DNA of 64,000 bases. Origin: Takakia lepidozioides (Eukaryota; Streptophyta; Takakiopsida; Takakiales; Takakiaceae). The stretch lies in assembly GCA_030704615.1 (NCBI GenBank), contig CM060732.1:72523053-72587052 (forward strand), read 5' to 3'. How positions within the stretch are numbered: position 1 is the first letter of the stretch; every line of letters starts with the position of its first letter. Below are positions 22,709 to 34,261 of the stretch, piece after piece. The position numbers were made by a program, and so were the translations under genes. Under the pieces are notes generated by a model, which worked only from the letters and a program-made list of their open reading frames with translations, searched no databases and was not told the origin of the DNA.

Positions 22709-25487
22709 TTAAAACCCAATGGGTATATTAGAGTCAATGACACCCTCAGCCGCAAGGGACCCCTTCACAAGGCCTTCAACTCTTTTCTGCAAACTCTCGT
22801 AGCCTAGACGTTGCAGCACCTCTGCCCCAAAAGAGAAAACTAAAGCACTGCGTGCTGTCAAACTGTCTATTCCTCGTGATCGAAAATAGAAAAGTTGTTC
22901 CTCTTCTAAGTCAGAAATTGCAGCTCCATGTGAACACTTAACATCATCAGCAATAATTTGTAAATTAGGTTTCACATTTACAGTTGCCCTGGGGGCCAGT
23001 AACAAGCTCCGACTTAGTTGCCCGGCATCAGTTTGCTGCGCGTACCTACATCCCCAAACGTTGGTGCAAGGTGAGGGATTGTCACTTTATGGCCAAGTGA
23101 GCTTTGCATGACAGTTTAACCCCTGCATCACAGTGAGATCTGCACAATTCTATCTACAGCCACTTATATCGTAGCTTTTCATCTACTGCAGCTTCCAATG
23201 GTCTAGTTCTGCACATGGTGTTGCCAGGACATCCAGCCCTCAAAATTTGTATGCCTGAGTCCTAACACCGTGACACCATACCAAAAATCTCGATTACATA
23301 AGTGCTAAGAGAAGTAAGGTTTTACCTGTTCACCCGGACGTTGCCATCAAACACAGCATGACCAGATGAATCACAGACAATGCATTTGTGAAGCTGTCGG
23401 CTGACCCCCCGTGGATGACTCAGTACCAGCCGGCTATGAAGGTCTTGCAGCTGCTGTTTGCCGGCCAAAAGGAATGTGGAGAACTCTGTGTTGGTGTCAG
23501 ATCCCAATTGCATGATCTGAAGGTTATGCCTGCTGAGGCGGCCACCCACACCTGCCTCGACCAATTTGTAGGTACTAGCTTCTGCCTGCGCAGCATCATA
23601 AGATTCTCAAAGTTAGGAAACCCGCATTATACAAGAAATACAGGATATTACATTGTAAGCTGCCATGCCTGTTATGTGGAAGTATCTCTCTGGTATCAAA
23701 AGTGATCACCTGAGAAACAAAGGTTTGCTTAATATGAACAGAATCTCGCTCTTGCTCCTGGACATAGCTGTGCGCCACTTCAGCATTCTTTGACACCACA
23801 ATTTCACACACTGAATTTGTCCAATATGTTGCCCCCGTCGTCCCCACAAACTCCTCGACTACCTCCACTTTGGCATCTTCCTCAACCACCACAAGTAGGC
23901 GGGCACTAGAGAGTGAGACAGAGTCAGCCCCTTCTTCCTCTGTCTTTTGCATTCCCAAAGAGTAGTAAATGACATGCACTGGCTTCTCTAGGTGAACCCC
24001 TTTGGGTACAAAGACCAACCCCCCATCCTGAACACCAATTCCATTCAGGAATGTGAAAATGTCATCTTGGGTTCCTTTCGCTGGGTTTCCAAGAAACTCC
24101 AAGGATGGTAATAGGGCAGCCCCGTCTCTCTCTTCTGAAAGAGTGTGAATGCTCCCCACAAACGTCCCCTCTGGTAAACCCTTGAGATGCGACAGAGACT
24201 CTGAAATCACTCCGTCCACAATGACTAACAATGTGCTCCCTGCTTCCCCAAGGTTAAGACCTGGAACCATAACAAAGTATTTCAATCTACAGTTAGTTGC
24301 TACCACATATTCAAATATCTGCATTACTGCAATGCAAATACATTCTCTCTCTCTCTCTCCCCCAAACTGGACAGGGGGGTCTATATGGCCACAAGGCTAA
24401 GGCAAACAACGGAGTATATTCTCTCTCACCCAAACTGGACAAGGCTACGGCAAACAACCTCTTATGAGTACATTGTCTCTCTCTAAATCCTAAATCCCTG
24501 GCCCTGTTGGGTTATAATTGCTGGGCAGCTCACACACAGAAGATTGATGCTTGTGTGAAAGGCTTTCTACTGGAAATCTGGAAAGCCCAAACTAATTGTT
24601 ATCGTCAAGGTAAGTCCCACTACTGGAGTGAGCCCCACACAAAGGTAGTGTCTGTTCCCTCTTGTTCCGCCCAACTGGGCTTCGGGTCTCTATGGCCACA
24701 ATGCTGCAGCAAATGGCCTCTTATGAGTACATTCTCTCTATCTCTAACCTTGACGTCGTGAGGCAAACATGAGAGGGCAGACACATATTGGAAGCATGAT
24801 GGTAGCTCAATGAAGCAAACAATACCTGAGAGGTCGAGTGGTAGGTCTAGAGGGGGCGCCTGGGCGGGCACAATGGTAAGATTCTTGATAAATTTGACAT
24901 CGGTAAACCGATAAGCTTCATCTTTATTGTTTGGCCACCGGGAAGTGAGTGTCTTCTCAGAAGCCTGCTGTCTCAACCTCGCCAAGGCTCGACTTCCCGG
25001 GCTATCCAACTGCCCTTCGGCCACAGAATCTTCAAGTTTTTCTGCAAGATCTAGGAGGAACAGGTCCGGCTCAGTGGGCCTTGAGAGGCGAGAAAATGAT
25101 GCATCGGCTTGGTCTCTGAGAGAGGCAGAGCCGGAGATGGATTCGGCAGCTGGTTCAGTGAAAGACGCGTTCACGGCAGCCTGGCACCTTCCTACCCTGG
25201 GTTCCAATATGGAGTCGGCAAGGATTACCAAAGTTTTATCTGTGTCTGGTGCAGAGCGGTACTTCAATAATTTTCTGGTCAACCTGAGGAGAGAGAGAGG
25301 TATTCATCCACTGTTCCTTGTCAAAGCAGATTTGATGAACCAGCTAATTGGACCACAGTCCTGGTGGGTGAGGAGGACCTTACGCACTGTTAAAGTGGTG
25401 GTTGAGTATCAATTTGAGGGAAAGCATTGGCATCGTAATCAAACCATACTGGTTATTCCAGAACTGCCAATGTACTAATATACCCAG

Positions 25488-25540
<53 letters not shown>

Positions 25541-25827
25541 AACAAAGGCCCTGATCGACGGGCTCGGCAGTCACGTCCTATGCCCTCTGCTTTTCGCAGC
25601 TTCGCCTCCACGTATGAGGCTTCCACACTTTGACATTGCTCCCTTGTGCGCCCACTTCGTGCAGTGAGGGAGAACCCAGCAAGGAACACGGACTTATTAT
25701 GCCCATCAATGGCACAGGGAGGTGGATTCAAGCGACAAGGAGAAGCCGACGGTTCACGCAAGGACAACAATGATGAATTACATGCTTGCAGCATGCACAC
25801 TGTCATCGTGCTCATGTGTGCATGCAT
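22709..25827 (-). CDS. SUFD: SufD, plastid Fe-S cluster scaffold subunit
   Basis: SufD joins SufB and SufC in the plastid SufBC2D scaffold that assembles Fe-S clusters. Five exons on the minus strand join in phase: 25827-25541, 25283-24826, 24260-23710, 23585-23326 and 23045-22709. They give 630 residues. Exon 1 encodes a Ser/Arg-rich leader (MHAHMSTMTVCML, LLSLREPSASP), suitable for a plastid transit peptide; alternative ATGs lie a few codons in. DEAYRFTDVKFIK (about 217-229), VEEFVGTTGATYWTNSVCEI, GGRLSRHNLQIMQLG, HPRGVSRQLHKCIV, HAVFDGNVRVNR and KPNLQIIADDVKCSHGAAIS (about 545-563) follow plant SufD throughout. Intron 1 carries a long CT tract beside the acceptor. It is longer than the ~475-residue Arabidopsis protein, mostly through the N-terminal leader and a disordered insert. 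No stops or shifts, so probably functional. Confidence 0.93.
25491..25535 (+). repeat. (GA)n microsatellite in SufD intron 1
   Basis: About 22 GA units. On the coding strand this is (CT)n shortly after the exon 1 donor, within the 257-bp intron. Confidence 0.95.
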
Positions 25828-26360
25828 GAGAGGAGAGATAGAGCCACAGATAGTGGCAAGACTAGCCTACGCATGAGAGGGAGAGAAAGATCCGCATTTC
25901 TGAGCAAACCCACAAGACCTGTTGTCCTCACAAACCCACAAGCTTTTATGTTGACAACCTGCAAGGCCTGCAGAGAGAGAGACACACAGCGAGACAGAGG
26001 GAGAAGAGAGAAGAGAAAACGAGAAGAGTTTTGTTCGTATATTTGGATATGTCCAACAGAGCATCCAGGCTACAGCGGTAGACGAATACGACCAGACATG
26101 GATGACATAATATATCATCCATCCGTACACATGCGAAACGAGGCGATGACATCTGGAATCAACTAGGGATTGGTTTGGACTTAGGATCTGGATATTGGTG
26201 AAGAAAAATTTCAGTAGGTTGCCTGGACCTAATTATATTTTATTTTATCAATTCTAATTCTTCCTCTCTCTTGGTTCCTGCTGTCTGCCTTCCTGTTGTC
26301 TACCTTCCTGATTTTGACCACGTTGTTATTGCAATTTCTTTCAACCCTCCTAGTGTGCAC
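25828..26360. other. SufD upstream region
   Basis: The promoter side of SufD. No gene seen. Open frames here are short and have GA/CT-biased composition. No clear TATA element was identified. Confidence 0.4.
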
Positions 26361-26786
26361 TCAAGAGGTTAGGTAGCGCAGGAGCATACTCACGTGAGCA
26401 CAAGGGCATATTCTCCGAATTTCCATGAAATTTCCACGAAATTTCCACAACGAAATTTCCACAGGTTTGGCGAGCTCAACAATCTTCACTGGCCGTTTCA
26501 TTCCACTCTGGACATTCATCTGCTCCATACGATCCAGAAACAGATTCAACACATAGCGTGCACCATTCGGGTGCACGGTAGAAACTATCGTCCCAAGATC
26601 AATTTGACTGAGCCCATTTGCGACTGCATGGCGGATATTTTTTGCTGCAACATCACTATACAGTTTCCACCCACGATCTTCCCTCCAATATACACCAGGA
26701 CGGATGGGGTCGGCACAGGGCTGCAAGACACACATTGAAGACGGAAGCGATGCGCTCGGGCACTGACCCAAAAGCTGAGGAAACAC
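26361..26786 (-). pseudogene. WWE-domain fragment (RCD1/SRO- or PARP-like)
   Basis: A single open frame contains RPGVYWREDRGWKLYSDVAA, then NIRHAVANGLSQIDLG, then NGARYVLNLFLDRMEQMNV and SGMKRPVKIVELAKP. The spacing of W-x-E-D-x-G-W, the I-x-x-A helix, G-x-R-Y-x-L-x-L and the R-M-x-Q-x-N-x-x-S-G-x-x-R-P-V end fits a WWE domain. This is a protein-protein or ADP-ribose-binding module found in plant RCD1/SRO proteins. After KP the frame enters a GAAATTTC-rich repeat and loses similarity. No catalytic PARP or RST part was found. Treated as an exon or gene fragment. Confidence 0.5.
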
Positions 26787-26869
26787 AATAGAATAGATCT
26801 AGATGCTGCCAACAAGTTTATTCTCCAGCTCAGAGACACTCGAGCGGGATAATCTGAGAAGCTCCAGAA

Positions 26870-26897
26870 AGAGAGAGAGAGAGAGAGAGAGAGAGTG
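26870..26897 (+). repeat. (GA)n microsatellite
   Basis: GAAAGAGAGAGAGAGAG-type run; it produces a spurious Leu-Ser repeat frame on the minus strand. Confidence 0.9.
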
Positions 26898-27255
26898 AGA
26901 CGACGGAGACGCGCATAGAACTCAACAGGGCCTTGCAGGCAATAGCAAAACAGGAAATTGAGCAGCTGCAACAGCGATGGAACTCTTATGGAATACTCAA
27001 AACTCAAGCCATACTGCAGGCTCTATGTACACACGATATGATTGCCTCCCCATCATCCCCTTCAATGCCTGCATCATTATATATGAAGATGACTATGTAT
27101 AAACTCGTTAAGAGTTTGCCGCAAAGAGTTTTCACACATTTTCTTTAAGTGAGTTTCAACGATACTAGAGAATCTGAAGAGCCTTGCTCAGGGATACATA
27201 TCCATTGAAGACTGCCCACAGATACTCAGAATTTCGGGACAAACTGTAATACTGC

Positions 27256-28745
27256 TTTTTGCAGTTTACCAACACGAAACTCTTGTTTGACAGTGTTATG
27301 GTTTAAGAATTTGCATGCTTTAGAACCAATATGGAGGGATATGAACTGCTAGTTCGGCGTAGCAGAAGAGTTTCTCAACACGAAACTCTTGTCTGATAGT
27401 GTTATGATTTAAGAATCTGTATGCTTTAGAACCAATATGGAGGGATATGAACTCAGGCATATGAACTGCTAGTTCGGTGTAGGAAAAAAGTTTCTAAACA
27501 CGAAACTCTTCTCTAACATTATTTTTGTTCAAAAACCTGCATGCATTTGGAACAATAAGGAGGGATACTAATTAAGAGATTTGAACTCTTTCGCCTTGAC
27601 AAAATAGTTTCTCAACATGAAACTCCCGTTTAACATTGTTTTAATTCAAAAGTATGTACAAAAGACTGCATGCTTTTGAACCAATATGGAGGGATATGAA
27701 TTGAGAGATGTGAATTGCTTTGCCATAACAAAAGAGTTTCTCAACACGAAACTCTTCTCTGACAGTGTTTTTGTTTAAAAACCTGCATGTTTTGAACCAA
27801 TATGAAGGGACATGGACCGAGGGATGTGAATTGCTTTGCCATAACAAAAGAGTTTCTCAACACAAAACTCGTATCTGAAAGTGTTTTTGTTCAAAAACCT
27901 GTATGTTTTTTAACCAATATGGAGGGACATGGACTGAGGGATTCGAAATGTTTTGCCATAACAAAAGAGTTTCTCAATACGAAACTCTTATCTGACAGTG
28001 TTTTTGTTCAAAAACTTGAATGCTTTTGAACCAATACGGAGAGATATGGACTGAGGGATTTGAATTGTTTCGGCATAACAAAAGAGTTTTTCAACACGAA
28101 ACTCTACTCTGACAGTGATTGTGTTAAGAAAAACTGCATTATTTTGAACAAATATGGAGGGATATGAACTGATTTGAACTCTTTGCCGTGACAAAAGAGT
28201 TTCTCAACATGAAACTCTAGGGTGACAGTGATTTTGTTCAAAAACCTCCATGTTTTTTAAACAATATGGAGGGATATGAACTAAGGGATTTGAACTCTTT
28301 TGCCATAGCACAAGAGTTTCTCAACCCGAAACTCTTGTCTGACAGGGGTTTCGATTTTGTTCAAACATCTCCATCATTTCCTCAACACGAAACTCTTGTC
28401 TGAAAGTGTTTTTGGAGGGATGTGAACTGAGGGATTTGAACTGCTTGGCGGTGACAAAAGAGTATTTCAACACGAAATGCTTGTCTGACAGTGTATTTGT
28501 TCAAAAACCAACATGTTTTTGAGACAATATGGAGGGATATGCATCGAGGGAATTGAAGTGCTTTCCTGTAACAAAAAAGTTTCTCAACAAGAAACTCATG
28601 TCTGACATTGTTCTTGCTCAAAAACTTGCATGCTTTTGAACCAATATTAAGAGATATCAACTGAGGGATCTGAATTGCTTCGTAGTAACAAAAGAGTTTT
28701 TCAACACAAAACTCTTGTCTGATAATCTATTTGTTCAAAAACATG
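27256..28745 (+). repeat. ~117-bp tandem repeat array
   Basis: About thirteen diverged units, each with GAGTTTCTCAACACGAAACTC (7-bp arms GAGTTTC and GAAACTC around TCAACAC), then a CTGACAGTGTTTTTGTTC-like segment, GCATGCTTTTGAACCAATAT, and GGAGGGATATGAACTGAGG. Hairpins start near 27367, 27487, 27607, 27734, 27850, 27967, 28084, 28198, 28314, 28377, 28459, 28577 and 28694. Most spacings are 114-127 bp; the 28314-28377 step is a truncated unit. Because 117 is a multiple of three, some frames stay open over two units; I regard these as non-coding. Confidence 0.9.
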
Positions 28746-29190
28746 TGCGATTTTCTCTGGGCATCTCAAGAACATTTTTCTTGTTTTCTCATGTTTGTGA
28801 GCATCCTAAGTACACGCTACCCAACCTCTCTCTAGGGATCAGAGTTTCGCACTGCAAATGCATATCTCAATATGTAATTGTACTAGTTGTTAGAGGAGAG
28901 TTTCGCTCTGCAAAAATATACATGGGTAGGGCTTTTAAAAGTGACACATTCATCATTTCAGCTACAATGTGATCTCTTCTCAGGCTGGTTGGTACAGAGT
29001 TTCGCCTTGCAAAATTATCCATGGGCGATGATCGTAAATTTAAGATTAGGCCTCACCGCCCACTCTCGTGCCTGTTATGAAAAGGGCTTGATATCGTGTG
29101 AGCACAACGTGAAAAAAACCACGCTTATAGGGTAACATGTTCATCATGTATAGGGGCTACTTGTTCTTTATGTGTTAGTTTTGCAAAATT
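28746..29190 (+). repeat. Diverged segment with AGAGTTTCGC motifs
   Basis: Three copies of a different short motif, GAGTTTCGC(A/T/C)(C/T)TGCAAA, lie at about 28.84, 28.90 and 29.00 kb. They share only the GAGTTTC part with the 117-bp unit. No coding capacity. Confidence 0.5.
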
Positions 29191-29450
29191 GTTAGTTTCG
29201 CCAACTCTTTTTTTTTATGGCAAATGAGTTCAAATCCCTTAGTTCGTATCTTTCCATATTGTTCCAAAAGTATGCAGATTTTTGTACACAACCACAGTCG
29301 GATAAAAGTTTCGTGTTGAAAAACTCTTTTGTTACGGCGAAGTATTGCAAATCTTTTAGTTCATATCCCTCCATATTTGTTCAATAGCATGTAGTGCTTT
29401 GAACAAATTCACTGACAGATAAGAGTTTCGTGTTGAGAAACATTTTTCAA
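29191..29450 (-). repeat. Inverted copies of the ~117-bp repeat
   Basis: About two units in opposite orientation: reverse-complement forms of the consensus, including GTTTCGTGTTGA, AACTCTTTTGTTACGGC, CATATCCCTCCATAT and a second GAGTTTCGTGTTGAGAAAC. The array is therefore an imperfect large inverted repeat. Short TTTCTCAATGCGAAAC matches continue to about 29.91 kb. Confidence 0.8.
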
Positions 29451-30778
29451 TCTTTGAATTCATTACTAAAAATTGTCGACATTGATGTTATCAAAGCGAA
29501 ACAATCTCAGACCTTCTCAGATTCTGTGCTAAGATTCACGGCACAGAAGGAATATCCTGGTTTTATTGATGATCTAAATGACAGATGTACATGTTAACTC
29601 CGTTCCTTAAGAAAATTTCAGTAAGCGAAAGTATCATCATTTGTTATTCTGTCTATATTGTCTTGTAAATCATTTCAATCAATATCATTATATTTTCTGA
29701 TTACTGTGTGTTTGGGGTTATTTTCGGACGAGGGAATAAATATATTTTTCGAGTTCTATTTACATTTCAATAGCATTAGAATTGTATTTTGTATCAACTT
29801 CGTTCCATGAAATTGTTGCGATATTTTTTCTTTTAAGGTTCTCTTTCTCAATGCGAAACCCACCGCTGCTTAGGTTTGTGACCATATCACCAAGTATTTC
29901 TCAATGCGAAACTTGCCGCCGCCGCTATATGTTTAGGGTTTCTGGCTACACTACTGAAGGTTTCACCTCACTGGGTTGGTGCAGATGTATCGTATAAATG
30001 CACCAATCCTCTACAATCTGCTTATGGTTTTATTCCATTCTGAAACATATAACAATCGGTCAGGTGTTCAAGAATTTGTAAAGTACCTCCAAAAATGGAA
30101 TGAAAGTTGACTTGGGGGAAGGTATATCCAAAAACAAATAAACAAGTCTTTACTATCAAATAAGTCTACAACATTTTTGTTGGCTCTCTTGTAGAGAGAG
30201 ACTACGGAACACGTTATGCCAATGGAGAAAATGTGGTCAAAGGACCCCACACCATGTCAAAGCTCCTATTGGTATGTTCTGCTGAGTCATGCCCTTGCTC
30301 TCACCTCCTCTTATGTTTTGCCAAAGCAAAAGAGCCCATCGCCGTTTTAGACTTGTTAATAATGAGCTTATCTTAGGACAATTTTCTAGACCCTTCAGTC
30401 CCCTAGGTTGATGTCATTGGATGGATATGCCCATTCCCCTACCCTTACCCATTCCCTCGTAACCTATAGAACCACCTATGACAGTTGCACACTTTCGAAA
30501 TAGCTTGTGGCGCCGAGGTTAAAAAATCATAAAACTCCCATGACCGTGGGTTGTGCTTAAGCGATACCAACCCCCACTTTGTTTTCGGGCTGACCAACCT
30601 TGGGCTCCCGCCCTCGCGCAGGGCAGCCTTCAAACAAAATGAATGCCCTCCGTCTAGGGTGGCAGCCCGAAATCCCAGGAACGCTGGACCAAGGCATTTC
30701 ACCCTGAAATGCGGGTTTTCTGCATGGGGAGGCGCCCTACAAATACAGGGCTTTACGTGTTGATAATGTACACCAACA
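29451..30778. other. No recognisable gene
   Basis: Contains weak echoes of the upstream repeat near 29.84-29.91 kb and a GC-richer block at about 30.49-30.76 kb with no structure I can name. No coding or RNA gene supported. Confidence 0.4.
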
Positions 30779-31014
30779 GTCAGTAACTCAATTGGTTAAG
30801 TGCACTGAGTGCCACCCAGATGATTCTGGGGTCAAATCTTGCTACTGACGGGTGTGTATGGTTCATGGGCGGTGTCCCACTCATTCGCCTCCATGGCGCA
30901 TAAATGAAAGAGGTTATTTTCTCCTCTCACTACTAAGGGGCCTGATTTGTGAGCTGTCGCTCCCAGGTGTTTCTCTTTATAGGAAAAATAAAATAAAATA
31001 AAATAAAATAAATA
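30779..31014 (+). mobile_element. tRNA-derived SINE with (AAAAT)n tail
   Basis: The head is tRNA-sized. GTCAGTA (30779-30785) pairs perfectly with TACTGAC (30843-30849), 71 bases end to end. An A-box-like TAACTCAATTGG lies at 30784-30795 and a degenerate B-box GGTCAAATCTT at 30830-30840. D and anticodon stems do not fold well, so this is not a functional tRNA. About 130 bases of body follow, then an AAAATAAAATAAAATAAAAT tail ending near 31014. A shared ACAGTCA flanks head and tail as a possible short duplication. Confidence 0.75.
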
Positions 31015-31599
31015 CCACAGTCAACCCTGCCTTACTGTTACCTGCTTATAACACTAATTCTGGACTTTTGTTTGGTCCAGAAATAATATGAGAAATATGA
31101 ATAAACAAAATTTATTATTGAAATAAAGAGATATATATGATTATTTGGCTATTTTATGCACAATATAACCATGAACAATAATCCTCCAAACCTTTTTTGG
31201 ATATAATATAAGTATGTATTGTGGTTTTAGAAGAACATCCACTGCCAAGTTGACGTTCACGAAAAAAATGGGAGGAATTACACCATGATGTGAGGTCAGA
31301 TATGTAAAACTTTTTGCACAAAATGGTTGTCATATCAGATGACACACAAAACCAAACATAGAACAATCATGGCATGTGATGAAGAGGATGACATGAAAGA
31401 ATGAGTCCGCATACATTGATAATAAACATTTATATTTTATTAGAGATTGCAACTTTGGCGTTGCAGTCAGACATAATGTAACGTCAACTGTACATCCATT
31501 CACATCTATTGGACTTAATGTTATCCATCGGCTCGAAGCCATACAACGGCTTACACTAACCCATTAATATTACAGAGCCTCCTCCCAAACGGCTTGCAA
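31015..31599. other. No recognisable gene
   Basis: AT-rich spacer between the SINE and the first FCP1-like locus. No supported feature; open frames are short and Phe/Cys-rich. Confidence 0.4.
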
Positions 31600-32720
31600 T
31601 CAAGGAAAAATTCGAAGACGCCTCCGGTTACCACAACCACTTGCAACGGTCTCCGCACCAGAGGAAACGGAAATACTTTCAGAGAACTCGAACCTACTAG
31701 TAACATTATCATCCGAAATGTTACTTGGAACTCTACTTGTTGAATCTCTTGATGCCCTTGAAGCCTGCCGGGAAGCCCGCCATTCTTGCCAATCACAAAG
31801 CTCTTCTTCTTCTTTTCGAATTCGCTCCTTGAATGTGACTGGGCAAAACAATTTTTCATATGACAAATGTCAGCTGAAATGTGGAACATTTGTAGAAAAA
31901 ATGATAAAGTAAAAGTGCAAGTGGAAGACACTTTCAATATCAAATTCTCCATAAACAAGAAACAGTGGGATAAGTACATACCAAGGTAATCAGGTTCCTT
32001 TTGTTGTGGGATCCAAATACGAGAATCAACATATCTTCCATACCAAGCCCAATAGGCATAGTCGCGACCAATAGGCTTACGAGAACACTTGGCAGGGTTT
32101 TCGCTGATGTAATCTACGACTGTTGAAGCTACAGTTATTTTCAATATATATGGTCACACAGCTTTTGTCATATCATCCCGGTCAACCAAGCCCTTTGGTG
32201 ATGGCTTGTATGAAATAGGGAAGAATCCAGTATTTGGTGGGTTTCGGAGGCCCTTTGATGGCTCATCATCGACAAGGAGTATTTGTCCCTGCATTGCAAA
32301 GGGTGTACCAGGGTACTTGGCAAGAACAGTGCGAATATCCTTAACGAGATATTTCATCCCAAGCATGATGTAACCGGTTGTGTCTTTGCAATCCTCAGCT
32401 AACCAAAACTTCTTCGCAATTTTCGTAGGAACTAAGCACTCGAGCATCCTACAAAGAACAACTCTTTCAGCACATGACCATATCGCCACGTGAAAATGCA
32501 TGAATGCAATGTTGAGAAACTCCAAGACTCCGGGCCGAGGAACCACAAAAGGTCTGTCGGGAACATGAACTGTAACTTTCCTGAAACGAAATCTCTCCTT
32601 AAACAATTCGCTGCCGGTTGGAGGTGACCGGTAGCAGAGGAGTCCGTTGACACTCAATATTAACAACATCCGTTTCCTCTTCCCCGATGTGGCAAATGAA
32701 GGTTGATGGACGATGCCATC
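31600..32720 (-). pseudogene. FCP1-type HAD phosphatase-like locus B
   Basis: The exon starts at 32720 after TTGCGCAG and reads a basic leader (ATSGKRKRMLLILSVNG), then VPRPGVLEFLNIAFMHFHVA, IWSCAERVVLCRMLECLVP, KKFWLAEDCKDTTGY and QILLVDDEPSKGLRNPPNTG. This is the complete FCP1-homology HAD fold of plant CTD-phosphatase-like proteins. Motif I reads L-S-V-N-G instead of L-D-V-N-G, so the nucleophilic Asp is Ser and catalysis is not expected. One in-frame TGA (32156-32154) interrupts the domain; homologous sequence resumes in the same frame (VVDYISENPAKCSRKPIGRD) to a GTATGT donor at 31981. A charged tail (31866-31600) may be spliced on. Possible upstream exons lie at 33387-33130 and 33815-33534. 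Confidence 0.7.
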
Positions 32721-33129
32721 CTGCGCAATTTAAGTGTTCCCACCGTCAGAATCAACACGATGTAGTGTTTCTTAGTTTCAGAGTGACCTCTACGTTTTCG
32801 GAGACATAAGTGTCCCGACAATGGACTACTGTAAAGGACCAAGAGTAGACCATATATCGAAGAGTTCGAGATCACGAATAGATGAACGTTGGCTGTCAAG
32901 TGGAGGTTAGTGGACGCACCTTGTCGGGAGGCGCATTCAAGAAGTTCTACGGCTCCATACTCGCTTGTATAAAAATTACGGAGTTAGTTTGGGACCGCAA
33001 AACAAATTGTAAACGAAAGTGGAGAAATTGTTTTGAAATGTACCATTGAAGCCTTACTGGAATGTCTTGCAGAAGAACAATGGATTCCCGCGGGCTTGGA
33101 TTGAGGCGCCACAACATCCGAGGGAGTCC

Positions 33130-33387
33130 TCATGTGTTTGGAGTCCGCTCTTTTTTTCTTGTCAGCCTTTGTCCGTTGGAAAGATTTCCTGCAGAGGAAG
33201 GAAATGGCTCGGGGGCTCTTTTTCGCCTATTTGGTGCAGAACATTGTGCCAGCAATTCAGGGTCACGCTGTGTCGATGTTGGAGATGTTTTGTCATTGAA
33301 CGACGGGAGGAGTGGAAAGGCAACAACAGGCAAACACAGAAAATTGTCCCTTGAGCACTCGACATCCTGGATGGAATGAAAACGCAA
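33130..33387 (-). CDS. Possible N-terminal exon of FCP1-like locus B
   Basis: An open frame of low-complexity Ser/Pro/Arg composition (SFNDKTSPTSTQRDPELLAQ, APNRRKRAPEPFPSSAGNLS) sits upstream of locus B. Disordered N-termini of this kind precede FCP1 domains. Splice continuity to 32720 was not demonstrated. A second frame at 33815-33534 is similar in character. Confidence 0.25.
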   Translation of the reverse strand: MRFHSIQDVECSRDNFLCLPVVAFPLLPSFNDKTSPTSTQRDPELLAQCSAPNRRKRAPEPFPSSAGNLSNGQRLTRKKERTPNT

Positions 33388-33995
33388 CGAAGGAATAATT
33401 TACCTCGAAACTACATTCCAATGCAGACGTCGTTTGACAGGAAGGTCATAATCTTCTGACCTGGAGCGACAGATGAATATCAGACCCCAAACTAAGTGAA
33501 ACTAGAAGAATGAGCAAGGAGCGAGAAATGAGTTTAAGTCACCTGACTCCTGTGGATTTGGGTTGTCCAACCCTCGTGCTGGGGAGATATGCGAGGAAGA
33601 GACGGAACTAGGTGCAGCGGAGCCGTAGCCGAGTCCCCGACGGTTGTCCGGCGGGTTGGATGGACCAGACCCTGCGTACTGAACAGGGAGGGTGAGGAAT
33701 GTTGGAAAAGGTCGATAAAGTTTCCGGGATATTTGTGTTCTTCACCTACACCTTGGACTTTACACCCAGGAGGACCCGAGAGGAGAAGAGTGTCGTCCGC
33801 TTCCCGGGAGGACAAGGGTCTGACAGAGGATCCACCCTCAATTTGAGCACCATCGTCAACCCTCGGAAAGCCTTCAATACTCCGACTTCACTGCTGATCC
33901 GAGGTTCCTTTAGGGACTTGAGGAACCGATGACGTCGTCAGCATCTCCTTGAACCTGCTAGATAGACATAATCATAAATCCGGGAGTGCAGGAAT

Positions 33996-34024
33996 GTGAA
34001 CCTCCACTGAACAGTGGAGGTCAC
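33996..34024. repeat. Palindrome family 2, copy 1
   Basis: Arms ACCTCCACTG and CAGTGGAGGT around AA, extended by GTG(A)/CAC. It lies between FCP1-like loci B and D. Confidence 0.75.
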
Positions 34025-34261
34025 TAGATATAGTCATGTCCCCGTATGAGGCCTGTTATCAGAGTCTTGGATTGCCCGGAATGTGCGTCAAGAATTAACA
34101 GAAAATGAGTGAAATGAGGAGTACCATATCTAACACGTGTGTGATTACACGGCAATGAAAATCGGAAACCATGAAGATATTCAATAGCTCGAGTGAGATG
34201 TGATTGATCAAAAATGATTTATTTTGAAGCATCATATCTGAAACTCTTAAAACCGTTGTCC

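Noticed and set aside
24927-25478. 183-codon plus-strand frame over SufD
   Set aside because: It is antisense to SufD exon 2, whose minus-strand product matches plant SufD.
27802-28029. Small repeat-encoded protein
   Set aside because: The open frame exists because the unit length is a multiple of three. Both strands are open, and other units carry stops.
27256-29450. CRISPR-like array
   Set aside because: The whole ~117-bp unit repeats, there are no unique spacers, and the context is eukaryotic; it is a tandem satellite-like array.
30779-30849. Functional tRNA gene
   Set aside because: The acceptor arms pair, but D and anticodon stems do not, the B box is degenerate, and an A-rich tail follows about 130 bases later; a SINE head explains it better.
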